A DNA stretch of 10,251 nucleotides from positions 1 through 10,251 of the forward strand of contig DASUEB010000170.1 in NCBI GenBank assembly GCA_036275295.1, in the 5' to 3' direction. The position numbers and the translations under genes were made by a program. The stretch is from DASUEB01 sp036275295. GTDB taxonomy: Bacteria > Bacteroidota > Bacteroidia > Flavobacteriales_D > Luteibaculaceae. Of the stretch, positions 1-6,241 are shown one piece after another; positions within the stretch are counted from its first letter, which is position 1; every line of letters begins with the position of its first letter. The notes beneath the pieces are model-generated. The model did not search any database. It was not told the origin of the DNA and saw nothing but the letters and a program-made list of their open reading frames with translations.

Positions 1-102
1 ATGGGTTTTTCTATCCCCAGTAATTGGGTTATCCGAGTTGTCATATCCAGTTGCAAGGTTAACCATTTGCGCGATGCAAAAATGTGAGGAATTGTGAACT
101 TT

Positions 103-137
103 TTGCAAAGGGGGATCAATTCGCTAACGTAACTTTG
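103..137 (+). promoter_or_regulatory. Candidate promoter for the 183-3524 operon
   Basis: A perfect Bacteroidota-type -7 box TAACTTTG lies at 130-137, about 45 bases before the ATG at 183, which predicts a leader of roughly 40 nt. The upstream half is weak: the nearest TTTTG (101-105) is 24 bp away, rather than the 19 bp seen at other promoters in this window. The call rests mainly on the -7 match and its position. Confidence 0.5.
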
Positions 138-182
138 CATCTTTGTAGTGCTAGTGGTTTAACTGGCTCAATAACAGCTTAG

Positions 183-602
183 ATGAAGGCGAGTTTAATT
201 TACCCTCAAAAGGTGCTTATTGCTTGGGGCGAGGCCATCAAAGGCAATAAGGCCATTGCCGATTGGCTTATGAAAAACGGCTATCCGGAACTCGGACTTT
301 TCTGCTTTGCAGTCAGAAACAACGACGATGCCCGCGAATGGTTGATGAAAAACGGTTTCCCACACCTCATGGCTGTCATCAATGGGGCAGAAGGTATTAA
401 GGAGGCCATATCGTGGTTGGAAGGTCACAAATTTGAAGCCCTTGCCAAGGTTGCCGCAGCCGGCGATGGCGATTTAGAGGCCTACAAATGGCTCAAAGAC
501 CGCCAACAAGTGGAACTGTGTTTCATAGCCAAAAACATCCGCGATGTCAAGGATATGATCGAGTTCGATAACAACGATCCTCACCGCATCAGTCGAGACT
601 AA
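183..602 (+). CDS. Small protein of 25-residue Trp-Leu helical repeats, function unknown
   Basis: A 139-residue soluble protein with no signal peptide or membrane segment. It is built of a strict 25-residue repeat: Trp-Leu falls at 28-29, 53-54, 78-79 and 103-104, Leu at 37, 62, 87 and 112, and Ala at 50, 75 and 100 just before the next Trp. A degenerate half unit precedes the first Trp and another follows the fourth unit (Phe128 in the Trp slot). The unit reads as two short helices and resembles shortened ankyrin-like repeats of the type A..G.....WL, so a small alpha-solenoid for protein binding is inferred; no catalytic motif is visible. The start ATG at 183 has no Shine-Dalgarno, as is usual in this phylum. 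Its stop overlaps the next start by one base (TAATG), which implies translational coupling to the hydrolase. I do not recognise a named family. Confidence 0.85.
   Translation: MKASLIYPQKVLIAWGEAIKGNKAIADWLMKNGYPELGLFCFAVRNNDDAREWLMKNGFPHLMAVINGAEGIKEAISWLEGHKFEALAKVAAAGDGDLEAYKWLKDRQQVELCFIAKNIRDVKDMIEFDNNDPHRISRD
264..563 (+). repeat. Four in-frame 75-bp (25-codon) coding repeats
   Basis: Trp codons recur every 75 bp at 264, 339, 414 and 489. The first two units still share the exact 11-mer atgaaaaacgg at 270-280 and 345-355, exactly 75 bp apart, so these two copies look like the most recent duplication. The other copies are conserved only at protein level (Trp-Leu, Leu at +9, Ala/Gly near +15, Ala at +22). 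Confidence 0.75.
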
Positions 603-1450
603 TGTCGAAAAAACAAAAAGAACCCTCCGCGGTTCGGGTGGTTAAAAACCTCCTAGCCGCCAGTGAGTTGTTATTCCCACCATTGGCCACTCGATTGGCC
701 TATTACGCTTTTTTTACCCCCCTGCGATATCCCACTCCCGAGCGCGAAAAAAACGTATTGGCCTCCGCCAGTCGCATTTCGCTGGAGGTCAATGATCAGC
801 AAATCGAAGCATACACGTGGGGTGAGGGCGAGAAAACCGTTTTGCTCATGCACGGCTGGAGCGGCAGAGCTACGCAATTTGCTGGACTGATCCACGAGTT
901 GACCAAACACGGATGCCGCGTCATTGCAGCCGATGCGCCCGGCCACGGTCGGTCGGTTGGCAAATCGTCAAATGTCTTCCAATTTGCCGATACCATCCAT
1001 GCGCTGATCCAGCACTTTGGACCAGTTGACACCGCTATTGGACACTCGCTCGGTGGAACCGCAGTGCTCCTTGCTGCCAAAAGAGGCCTGCCGATTAGTC
1101 GGGCCGTACTCATAGCTACACCAGCCGTGGGCGACGATATTCTGGAGGTGAGCCGACTAAAAATGGGAGCGAGCAAGAAAACCATGATCTCGCTTAAAAA
1201 TAGAATCGAGCGCGTTTTTAAAGGAAGCTTTGATTCGGTTACGGCATCCGCTGTAGCCCGAGATGTGCACACGCTGCCTACACTTTTGGTGTACGACGAC
1301 AGCGATGATGACGCTCCCGTTAAACACGGCGAATTGCTTCACAAAACCATGATCAACAGTTTATTCGTGGTGAGTTCGGGCCAAGGCCATACGCGGGTTT
1401 TGCGCGATGTGGGAAACATCGAAAAAGTAACAGCCTTCGTCATGACGTAA
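602..1450 (+). CDS. Alpha/beta hydrolase
   Basis: A 282-residue serine hydrolase of the alpha/beta fold, probably cytoplasmic since no clear signal peptide is seen. About 75 N-terminal residues, with a hydrophobic amphipathic stretch at about 17-41, precede the core. Core motifs come in the usual order: oxyanion-hole HGWSG at 84-88, the DAPGHG loop at 111-116, the nucleophile elbow GHSLGG with Ser149, a candidate acid in the Asp cluster at 232-237 after the strand TLLVY, and the catalytic His263 in GQGHTR. The lid region (about 178-222) is short and Lys/Arg-rich. The substrate cannot be read from sequence; esterase, lipase-like or acyl-transfer chemistry are all possible. The ATG overlaps the stop of the repeat-protein gene by one base, so the two are probably made together. 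The gene ends 66 bp before the ABC ATPase start. Confidence 0.9.
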   Translation: MSKKQKEPSAVRVVKNLLAASELLFPPLATRLAYYAFFTPLRYPTPEREKNVLASASRISLEVNDQQIEAYTWGEGEKTVLLMHGWSGRATQFAGLIHELTKHGCRVIAADAPGHGRSVGKSSNVFQFADTIHALIQHFGPVDTAIGHSLGGTAVLLAAKRGLPISRAVLIATPAVGDDILEVSRLKMGASKKTMISLKNRIERVFKGSFDSVTASAVARDVHTLPTLLVYDDSDDDAPVKHGELLHKTMINSLFVVSSGQGHTRVLRDVGNIEKVTAFVMT

Positions 1451-1468
1451 TTTTTGTGATGAGCGGTG

Positions 1469-1498
1469 TTGGCTCTTTTAGGGATAATCCTAATTTCA
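1469..1498 (+). promoter_or_regulatory. Weak internal promoter candidate before the ABC ATPase
   Basis: In the only real gap of this operon, TTG (1469-1471) stands exactly 19 bp before TAATTTCA (1491-1498), which matches the -7 consensus TAnnTTTG except at its last two bases. Spacing is right but the -7 box is poor, so the ABC genes may be transcribed from here as well as by read-through. Confidence 0.25.
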
Positions 1499-1516
1499 CA
1501 CACCAACTTATCCAGA

Positions 1517-2221
1517 ATGACTCCTGTTTTAGAAGTAAAAAACTTATCCAAGCGATTCGGATCACAGATGGCTGTCGATCAACTCAGCTTCAAAGTGATG
1601 CCCGGTCAGGTCTTTGGCATCTTGGGGCCCAATGGCAGCGGCAAAACAACTACCCTTAGCATGGTTTTGACCTTATTGTCGCCTACCGAAGGTGGCGTTC
1701 AACTTTTTGGAAGCGACGATCTGCAAGCCGGACGCAAGCGAATGGGTGTTACCCTTGAGACAGCAGGTTTTTTGCCCAGTTTTTCGGGCAAAACCAACCT
1801 AAAAATGGCCGCGTTGAACAAAGGGCTTGATCCAGATTCAGTTGATGACCTCCTCAAAAAGGTTGACCTATACAACGATCGGAAGAAGAAATTCAAGGCC
1901 TACTCTTATGGTATGAAGCAGCGCCTGGCCATTGCCTCGGCCTTGCTGGGGAATCCGGAGGTTTTAATTTTAGATGAACCTACCAACGGCCTTGACCCCA
2001 TTGGCATTATCGAAGTGCGCAAACTCATTCAGCAATTGGCCGCCGATGGCAAGACCGTTATCGTGGCCAGCCACTTGCTGTCGGAAATGGAAAAACTCTG
2101 CACAGACATCATCATACTGGCGAAAGGCCGGTTGATCTCCAGCGGAAAACTCAGTGAAATCCTCTCACATTACGCCTCGCTCGAAGATGCATTTATTCAA
2201 TTAACCCAAGTACCATCATGA
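1517..2221 (+). CDS. ABC transporter ATP-binding protein (ABC-2 / BcrA-like type)
   Basis: A 234-residue cytoplasmic ATPase that should power the membrane protein encoded just downstream. All nucleotide-binding motifs are present: Walker A GPNGSGKTT at 37-45, signature YSYGMKQR at 129-136 (the degenerate LSGGQ form usual in this subfamily), Walker B LILDEPTNGLD at 150-160 with Glu154 as catalytic base, and the switch His186. Glu81 sits where most ABC ATPases have the Q-loop Gln, as is common in drug- or bacteriocin-resistance type ATPases such as BcrA; this is a family trait rather than a defect. I chose the ATG at 1517 because homology begins there (LEVKNLSKRFG); the in-frame GTG at 1466 would add 17 hydrophobic residues unlike the family. 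The stop overlaps the permease start by 4 bp (ATGA). The substrate is unknown. Confidence 0.93.
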   Translation: MTPVLEVKNLSKRFGSQMAVDQLSFKVMPGQVFGILGPNGSGKTTTLSMVLTLLSPTEGGVQLFGSDDLQAGRKRMGVTLETAGFLPSFSGKTNLKMAALNKGLDPDSVDDLLKKVDLYNDRKKKFKAYSYGMKQRLAIASALLGNPEVLILDEPTNGLDPIGIIEVRKLIQQLAADGKTVIVASHLLSEMEKLCTDIIILAKGRLISSGKLSEILSHYASLEDAFIQLTQVPS

Positions 2222-2988
2222 CGCTAAAAAACGCCCTCCGCGTAGAGTGGATCAAGATACAAAATCGCCGAGCGCTCATATTTATTGGAATTGCCCTCCT
2301 GATCAACGTTGCGCTTTCCTTCTCGGTCTTCGGCATACTCAACATACCGCCCGATTCTCCTTCCTTTTTTACATTAAATCAGGAAATGATGGATTCCCTG
2401 AATCCGCTGGGATTTCTGTTAAGTCAATTTTCTGGCTCATTGGCTTTGATCAGCTCCCTGTTTTTCATTCAACAGTACGGTGAGGAGTTCAAAACGGGGT
2501 TGATTAGGAAAGTCATTATCGATGGTCACTCCCGAAATCAAATTTTTGTTGGGAAGATGTTATTCCTGTTTGGAACCTATTTGATCTGGACCTTGGTATT
2601 ACTTCTCATTTTCACGGCTGTTGGAGCTTATCGACTGGGAAGCGACTTCAATTTGCTGTTGGGTTCCATGCAATGGGAGGAGGTATTAAAGTTCTATTTG
2701 CATCTCATTTTATACGGATCTTTCAGCTTCTTCATAGTTACTCTTACTCGATCAGCTAATTTTTCAACCTTGTTTCTGCTCGGTCTCAGCACCATAGTAG
2801 AGAACCTGGGTGGATTGGCTCTGAGCTATTTTGAAATGGGGTACCTCGTCAAATACCTGCCATTCACGCTTGCCGGTTTGGTTCGGTCTGTCGATGAGCT
2901 TCCGTTGGAGTTGGTCGTAACCTACATGTTGTACTGTCTCTCATTTATAGGAATCGGGCATTGGGTGCTCAATAAACGCGATATGTAA
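2218..2988 (+). CDS. ABC-2 type permease
   Basis: A 256-residue integral inner-membrane protein, the likely partner of the preceding ATPase. Six hydrophobic segments can be drawn at about 19-40, 66-84, 112-135, 158-177, 182-204 and 231-251. Between the second and third lies the cytoplasmic EEFKTGLIRKVI...HSRNQIFVGK stretch (89-113), which matches the ABC-2 pattern in which a Gly-x-x-Arg and an Arg...Gly-Lys precede the third helix. Two permeases would pair with two ATPases to form an exporter. The start overlaps the ATPase stop by 4 bp, and the stop overlaps the next gene by 1 bp. What is exported cannot be read from the sequence. Confidence 0.88.
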   Translation: MTLKNALRVEWIKIQNRRALIFIGIALLINVALSFSVFGILNIPPDSPSFFTLNQEMMDSLNPLGFLLSQFSGSLALISSLFFIQQYGEEFKTGLIRKVIIDGHSRNQIFVGKMLFLFGTYLIWTLVLLLIFTAVGAYRLGSDFNLLLGSMQWEEVLKFYLHLILYGSFSFFIVTLTRSANFSTLFLLGLSTIVENLGGLALSYFEMGYLVKYLPFTLAGLVRSVDELPLELVVTYMLYCLSFIGIGHWVLNKRDM

Positions 2989-3524
2989 TGAATAAAGCAA
3001 TAGTGTTTTATGTGGCTTTGGCCACTGTTTTATGGGTAGGCATTGTTTACGGCGGGCAATCGGCTCGATCTAAAAAGATAGCCGCCCTCAAAAAGAATAA
3101 TTTTACCGATCTGATCGAGAAGGAGTTTGCAGCCGCTCAGGACTCTACTTTTCCGGAATTGAAAGGCAAATCGGTGCTCATGATTTGGGGATTAAACGCC
3201 GAGTCGGTTAAAAAATACGCTCGTGAAATCAATGAACTGGGCGTTTCGGCAACCAACCAATGGGTGGTGGTAGAGACGCAGATGCGCAATTCCGATTTTA
3301 AAGCCCTTTTCGCTAAGGAAAGCATCAGTCCTTCGCTGATCTATCGGGAAAGCCTGCCGCTGACCTACATCAAACAATTCATTTTTCAGGTCTACGTCGA
3401 GAAACTCACCCCTTTCGAGGCATCTGCGGAGGCCTCTGTGTTGATGATTGATGAAAAAGGAAATTTTGAATCGTATGAGCAAGGTGAAATCAAAACGATT
3501 CTTGCCAAACTAAAAAAGGGGTAA
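2988..3524 (+). CDS. Membrane-anchored hypothetical protein, possibly thioredoxin-like fold without cysteines
   Basis: A 178-residue protein with one N-terminal hydrophobic segment (about 5-22) followed by Ser-Ala-Arg-Ser-Lys-Lys. It reads as a signal anchor with the remainder in the periplasm; an uncleaved signal seems more likely than a cleaved one. The strand KSVLMIWGLNAESVKKY (61-77) and the late segment ASVLMIDEKGNFESYEQGE (149-167) resemble the first strand and the 'fIDkdGni....G' region of TlpA/AhpC-type thioredoxin folds. There is no cysteine anywhere, so it cannot be a dithiol oxidoreductase. The thioredoxin-like reading is an inference from pattern only. The ATG overlaps the permease stop (TAATG), so it is probably an accessory part of the transporter operon. 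Confidence 0.75.
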   Translation: MNKAIVFYVALATVLWVGIVYGGQSARSKKIAALKKNNFTDLIEKEFAAAQDSTFPELKGKSVLMIWGLNAESVKKYAREINELGVSATNQWVVVETQMRNSDFKALFAKESISPSLIYRESLPLTYIKQFIFQVYVEKLTPFEASAEASVLMIDEKGNFESYEQGEIKTILAKLKKG

Positions 3525-3617
3525 GACAAATCAATACAAGGTTTGCGGCACTCTGAGTAATCGGGTGCTATGTCGTGTCCCTTGGTTGAATACCTCATCA
3601 AACATGGTATAGAGGCA

Positions 3618-3649
3618 TTTTGTTTGTTCGAATAAAATGTGTATATTAA
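3618..3649 (+). promoter_or_regulatory. Possible promoter in the convergent intergenic region
   Basis: TTTTG (3618-3622) is 19 bp upstream of TATATTAA (3642-3649), a partial match to TAnnTTTG whose last two bases do not fit. It is followed by the inverted repeat CCATTGG (3650-3656) / CCAATGG (3677-3683) and, 60-90 bp on, by a strong terminator. Together these could form a short transcript of about 85 nt, but the -7 box is imperfect. Confidence 0.25.
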
Positions 3650-3683
3650 CCATTGGCGTTCATTCGCTGAGCCCCACCAATGG
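3650..3683. repeat. 7-bp inverted repeat CCATTGG / CCAATGG
   Basis: CCATTGG at 3650-3656 and its exact reverse complement CCAATGG at 3677-3683 are separated by 20 bp. With one bulged G the pairing can extend outward by AA/TT. It may be an RNA hairpin within the 3' untranslated region of the upstream operon or a small RNA, or a dyad operator near a promoter. Confidence 0.45.
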
Positions 3684-3710
3684 GTTGCCCTTATAATGTC
3701 TGTGATACGA

Positions 3711-3742
3711 AAACACCCCGTTTTTGGCGGGGTGTTTTTTTT
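3711..3742. terminator. Strong bidirectional intrinsic terminator
   Basis: A perfect GC-rich stem ACACCCCG (3713-3720) / CGGGGTGT (3728-3735), extended by two or more A-T pairs, has a 7-base loop TTTTTGG. On the plus strand it runs into eight Ts (3735-3742). On the minus strand the flanking AAA gives a shorter U-tract, so it can serve both sides. It sits between the convergent plus-strand operon ending at 3524 and the minus-strand gene whose stop codon begins inside the T-run. Confidence 0.92.
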
Positions 3743-4244
3743 ATGGTTTGGCGAACCTTCCCATCCATTTATTGACCAAGGCTAACAATAGCGCATCGAT
3801 GAATGTAAGCATGGAGTAACTCAACAAGGTTAGGGTAGTCCAATTGCCCACCGTGAAAAAGCTTTCAACGCTTTTTACCACTTGATCGAGGTTTTGAGCG
3901 CCCTCTCGAGTGGCCCCCTCAATGAGTTGCTGCTGCTTCAGGTAGAAGTAGTTAATATCGATAAAGGAAAAATACACAAATACCATGGCGGCAGTTATGG
4001 CTGTGTAAATGAGTCCGCCTTTGATGCCCGCTTTTAACTCGGCTTTAAGCTTGGCGTCGCTGCTTTCGAACGATCCATAGGCGCTCATGCGGGCGGCGAA
4101 AAACACAGACAACAGCACCAGCAACATGTGCATGAAAATGATGTATTGCAGGTATTCGGGTTTGTTCAAGCCCGTGCTGAACATCGCTATTCTTACGCCA
4201 AAAGCCAATGTGGCCAAGGCAATAGGGGCAGTGTACCACTTCAT
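3741..4244 (-). CDS. DUF4199-like membrane protein
   Basis: A 167-residue protein with four hydrophobic segments at about 4-26, 33-51, 75-95 and 137-160. The part after the second helix (KLKAELKAGIKGGLIYTAITA, 66-85), followed by a Tyr/Phe-rich helix and a soluble loop with 'YLKQQQLIEGA', resembles the 'f..g...G......' core of DUF4199 proteins of Bacteroidota. The family assignment is from pattern memory and moderate. Its ATG lies 2 bp after the rho stop, so it is the second gene of a rho transcript that ends at the terminator beside its stop codon. Function is unknown; inner-membrane location is expected. Confidence 0.8.
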   Translation of the reverse strand: MKWYTAPIALATLAFGVRIAMFSTGLNKPEYLQYIIFMHMLLVLLSVFFAARMSAYGSFESSDAKLKAELKAGIKGGLIYTAITAAMVFVYFSFIDINYFYLKQQQLIEGATREGAQNLDQVVKSVESFFTVGNWTTLTLLSYSMLTFIDALLLALVNKWMGRFAKP

Positions 4245-4246
4245 GT

Positions 4247-6055
4247 TTAGCCGTTCATCGAAATCAAAAACTCTTCGTTATTGCGAGTAGATTCTATGCG
4301 TTCTTTAACGAATTCCATCGCCTCAACCGGGTTCATATCGGCGAGGTATTTGCGCATTAACCACATGCGCTGTAAGGTATCCTTGTCTTGCAACAAGTCT
4401 TCGCGGCGAGTGCCCGAAGCCAGGATATCGATCGATGGGAAAATCCGGCGATTCGACAGTTTGCGGTCGAGTTGGAGTTCCATGTTACCTGTACCTTTGA
4501 ATTCTTCAAAGATTACCTCATCCATTTTTGATCCGGTCTCGGTCAATGCGGTTGCCAGGATGGTAAGTGATCCACCGTTTTCAACCTTCCGAGCGGCACC
4601 GAAGAATCGCTTGGGTTTGTGAAGAGCATTGGCATCGACACCCCCTGATAGGATTTTACCCGATGCGGGCTGAACGGTATTGTAGGCTCTCGCCAAGCGC
4701 GTGATGGAATCGAGTAGGATGACTACATCATGACCGCATTCTACCAGGCGTTTAGCTTTTTCAAGAACAATATTGGCTATTTTCACGTGGCGATCTGCTG
4801 GCTCGTCGAAGGTTGATGCCACTACTTCTGCGTTCACACTGCGCTGCATATCGGTCACTTCCTCCGGACGTTCGTCGATAAGCAATATAATAAGGTACAC
4901 TTCGGGGTGATTGGCAGCGATGGCGTTGGCGACATCTTTCAGCAACACCGTCTTTCCCGTCTTGGGTTGGGCAACAATCAGTCCGCGTTGGCCTTTTCCG
5001 ATGGGCGCAAAAAGATCCATAATGCGCGTTGAGGTATTGGCGGCTTTGCCATCGGCAATCTTCAATTTCTCCTGAGCGAAAAGGGGAGTAAGAAACTTAA
5101 ATGGCACCCGGTCGCGAATGAAAGAAGGATCGCGGCCGTTGATCATCTCAACCTTTACCAGCGGGAAGTATTTCTCACCTTCCTTCGGGGGCCTAACGGT
5201 ACCCCTCACCGTATCGCCGGTTTTGAGGTTGTAAATTTTTATTTGGTGCTGGCTCACGTAAACATCGTCGGGACTGGCCAAGTAGTTGTAATCGGCTGAG
5301 CGCAAAAACCCGTATCCACCTGATTCTTGGATGATTTCTAAAACACCCTCAATGGCGATAAGGCTTTCAAAGTTGAATAGATCTTCTTTGGGTTGACGGT
5401 CGGGACGTTCTTGTCTTTCCTGTCTTTCTGGGCGATCTTGGCGATCAATGCGCTCTGTTTTTTCCTGGCGCTCGCTGCGTTCGGTGTTCTCGGGGCGATG
5501 GCGCTCGGGTCTTTCTCCTCGATCTGCTTGCGGTGCGCGTTCGTTGCGGTCGGTTTGTTCGGGTCTCTCGCGGCGCTCATTGCGCTCATGACGTTCATTG
5601 CGCTCGCGGCGATCGTTTCTCTCCGCAGGTTCTCGGTTGCTGTTGCCCTCTGGTTTGCGTTCCTCTCGGCGTTTGAAATCGCGATCCTTTCGGTCGTCGC
5701 GCCGTTCGTTGCGCATGGGTTGTACAGCCGATGCGGCGCTGGGTAAGGGTTCAGCCGCCGGTTCAGCTACCGCGGCCAGCGGCGTGTCTTCAACAGGCGT
5801 TTGGTTTTCAAAAAGATCAACAGACGGGGCTGCACTGGCTTTTTTACCGCGCTTGGTAGGAGTGCTCACTGCGTTGCTGTTGCTCGATTCAACGGCTGAG
5901 GTTTCAGCCGGTGTGCTCGAGTTTGACGCCCCTACTATTTGATCGATGAGTCCTTGTTTTTTGAAAGCTTCTACCCGCTTAATGCCCAGGTTTTTGGCAA
6001 TATCCCGCAAATCAGGCAGCTTCAAAGCTTCAAGCTGCTCCTTGGTAATATTCAT
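4247..6055 (-). CDS. rho: Transcription termination factor Rho with long disordered insertion
   Basis: A 602-residue Rho, far longer than the roughly 420-residue E. coli protein. Residues 1-42 form the Rho N-terminal helical domain (EQLEALKLPDLRDIAKNLGI). Residues about 43-224 are a low-complexity insertion: first Ser/Ala/Pro/Thr-rich, then from 115 to 221 about 33 Arg among Glu, Asn, Asp and Gln in short RxE/RNE-type units. The cold-shock RNA-binding domain follows (about 235-305, GVLEI...GGYGFLRS). The RecA-like motor holds Walker A QPKTGKT at 363-369, the LIDERPEEV segment at 392-400, Walker B VVILLDSITRLARAYN at 444-459, and the Q-/R-loop region GGVDANALHKPKRFFGAARK at 471-490. Rho is a hexameric RNA helicase that ends transcripts. 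Insertions of this type are known in Bacteroidota Rho, and in Bacteroides thetaiotaomicron the disordered region has been linked to phase separation. It is transcribed with the DUF4199-like gene. Confidence 0.98.
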   Translation of the reverse strand: MNITKEQLEALKLPDLRDIAKNLGIKRVEAFKKQGLIDQIVGASNSSTPAETSAVESSNSNAVSTPTKRGKKASAAPSVDLFENQTPVEDTPLAAVAEPAAEPLPSAASAVQPMRNERRDDRKDRDFKRREERKPEGNSNREPAERNDRRERNERHERNERRERPEQTDRNERAPQADRGERPERHRPENTERSERQEKTERIDRQDRPERQERQERPDRQPKEDLFNFESLIAIEGVLEIIQESGGYGFLRSADYNYLASPDDVYVSQHQIKIYNLKTGDTVRGTVRPPKEGEKYFPLVKVEMINGRDPSFIRDRVPFKFLTPLFAQEKLKIADGKAANTSTRIMDLFAPIGKGQRGLIVAQPKTGKTVLLKDVANAIAANHPEVYLIILLIDERPEEVTDMQRSVNAEVVASTFDEPADRHVKIANIVLEKAKRLVECGHDVVILLDSITRLARAYNTVQPASGKILSGGVDANALHKPKRFFGAARKVENGGSLTILATALTETGSKMDEVIFEEFKGTGNMELQLDRKLSNRRIFPSIDILASGTRREDLLQDKDTLQRMWLMRKYLADMNPVEAMEFVKERIESTRNNEEFLISMNG

Positions 6056-6106
6056 GATTGAAAATTGTAGGTCTAAAAATTACGACGTGGTAAGGTGTGG
6101 ATTCAG

Positions 6107-6122
6107 GGCCAAGAGAATGGCC
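6107..6122 (-). other. Small hairpin in the rho leader
   Basis: The predicted rho 5' untranslated RNA contains GGCCA-TTCTCT-TGGCC, a perfect 5-bp stem with a 6-base loop, about 52 bases before the ATG. There is no U-tract, so it is not a terminator. Rho leaders are often sites of autoregulation in other bacteria; whether this hairpin takes part is only a guess. Confidence 0.35.
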
Positions 6123-6137
6123 GTAGAAATGCTGATG

Positions 6138-6167
6138 CAATAATACAATTTTGTTAACACATGACAA
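6138..6167 (-). promoter_or_regulatory. Candidate rho promoter
   Basis: Reading the minus strand, TTG (6167-6165) is followed after exactly 19 bp by TATTATTG (6145-6138), a one-mismatch fit to the -7 box TAnnTTTG. The spacing is the same as in the rRNA-type promoters at the right end. Transcription would start near 6131, giving a leader of about 75 nt before the rho ATG at 6055. Confidence 0.55.
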
Positions 6168-6194
6168 GTTCATCGCCATTTATATGCACTTTTT

Positions 6195-6225
6195 TTAGAC
6201 GAATGGACCAACAACTGTATCTTTG
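6195..6225 (+). promoter_or_regulatory. Candidate promoter for the DUF4293 gene
   Basis: A perfect -7 box TATCTTTG at 6218-6225 is preceded after 19 bp by TTAG (6195-6198), one base off TTTG, within a run of seven Ts. Transcription would begin about 10 bases before the ATG at 6242, so the leader is very short. It is divergent to the rho promoter. Confidence 0.6.
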
Positions 6226-6241
6226 ACGCAAACTACCTCAT

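Noticed and set aside
1..87. Plus-strand open frame from position 1 as the tail of an upstream gene
   Set aside because: The 28-codon stretch has no recognisable pattern, and two other plus/minus frames are equally open here, so it cannot be told from chance.
264..563. Coding repeats as a tandem DNA satellite
   Set aside because: The 75-bp units match mainly at protein level, in frame and with diverged bases, so they are protein repeats and not a satellite.
1466..1516. In-frame GTG start that would extend the ABC ATPase by 17 residues
   Set aside because: The added residues are hydrophobic and not typical of the family; ATG at 1517 begins right before the conserved LEVKNLSKRFG.
5393..5746. 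Long plus-strand open frames opposite the rho insertion
   Set aside because: They lie antisense to the Arg/Glu-rich low-complexity codons of rho, where biased composition leaves other frames free of stops; the hydrophobic translation is a by-product.
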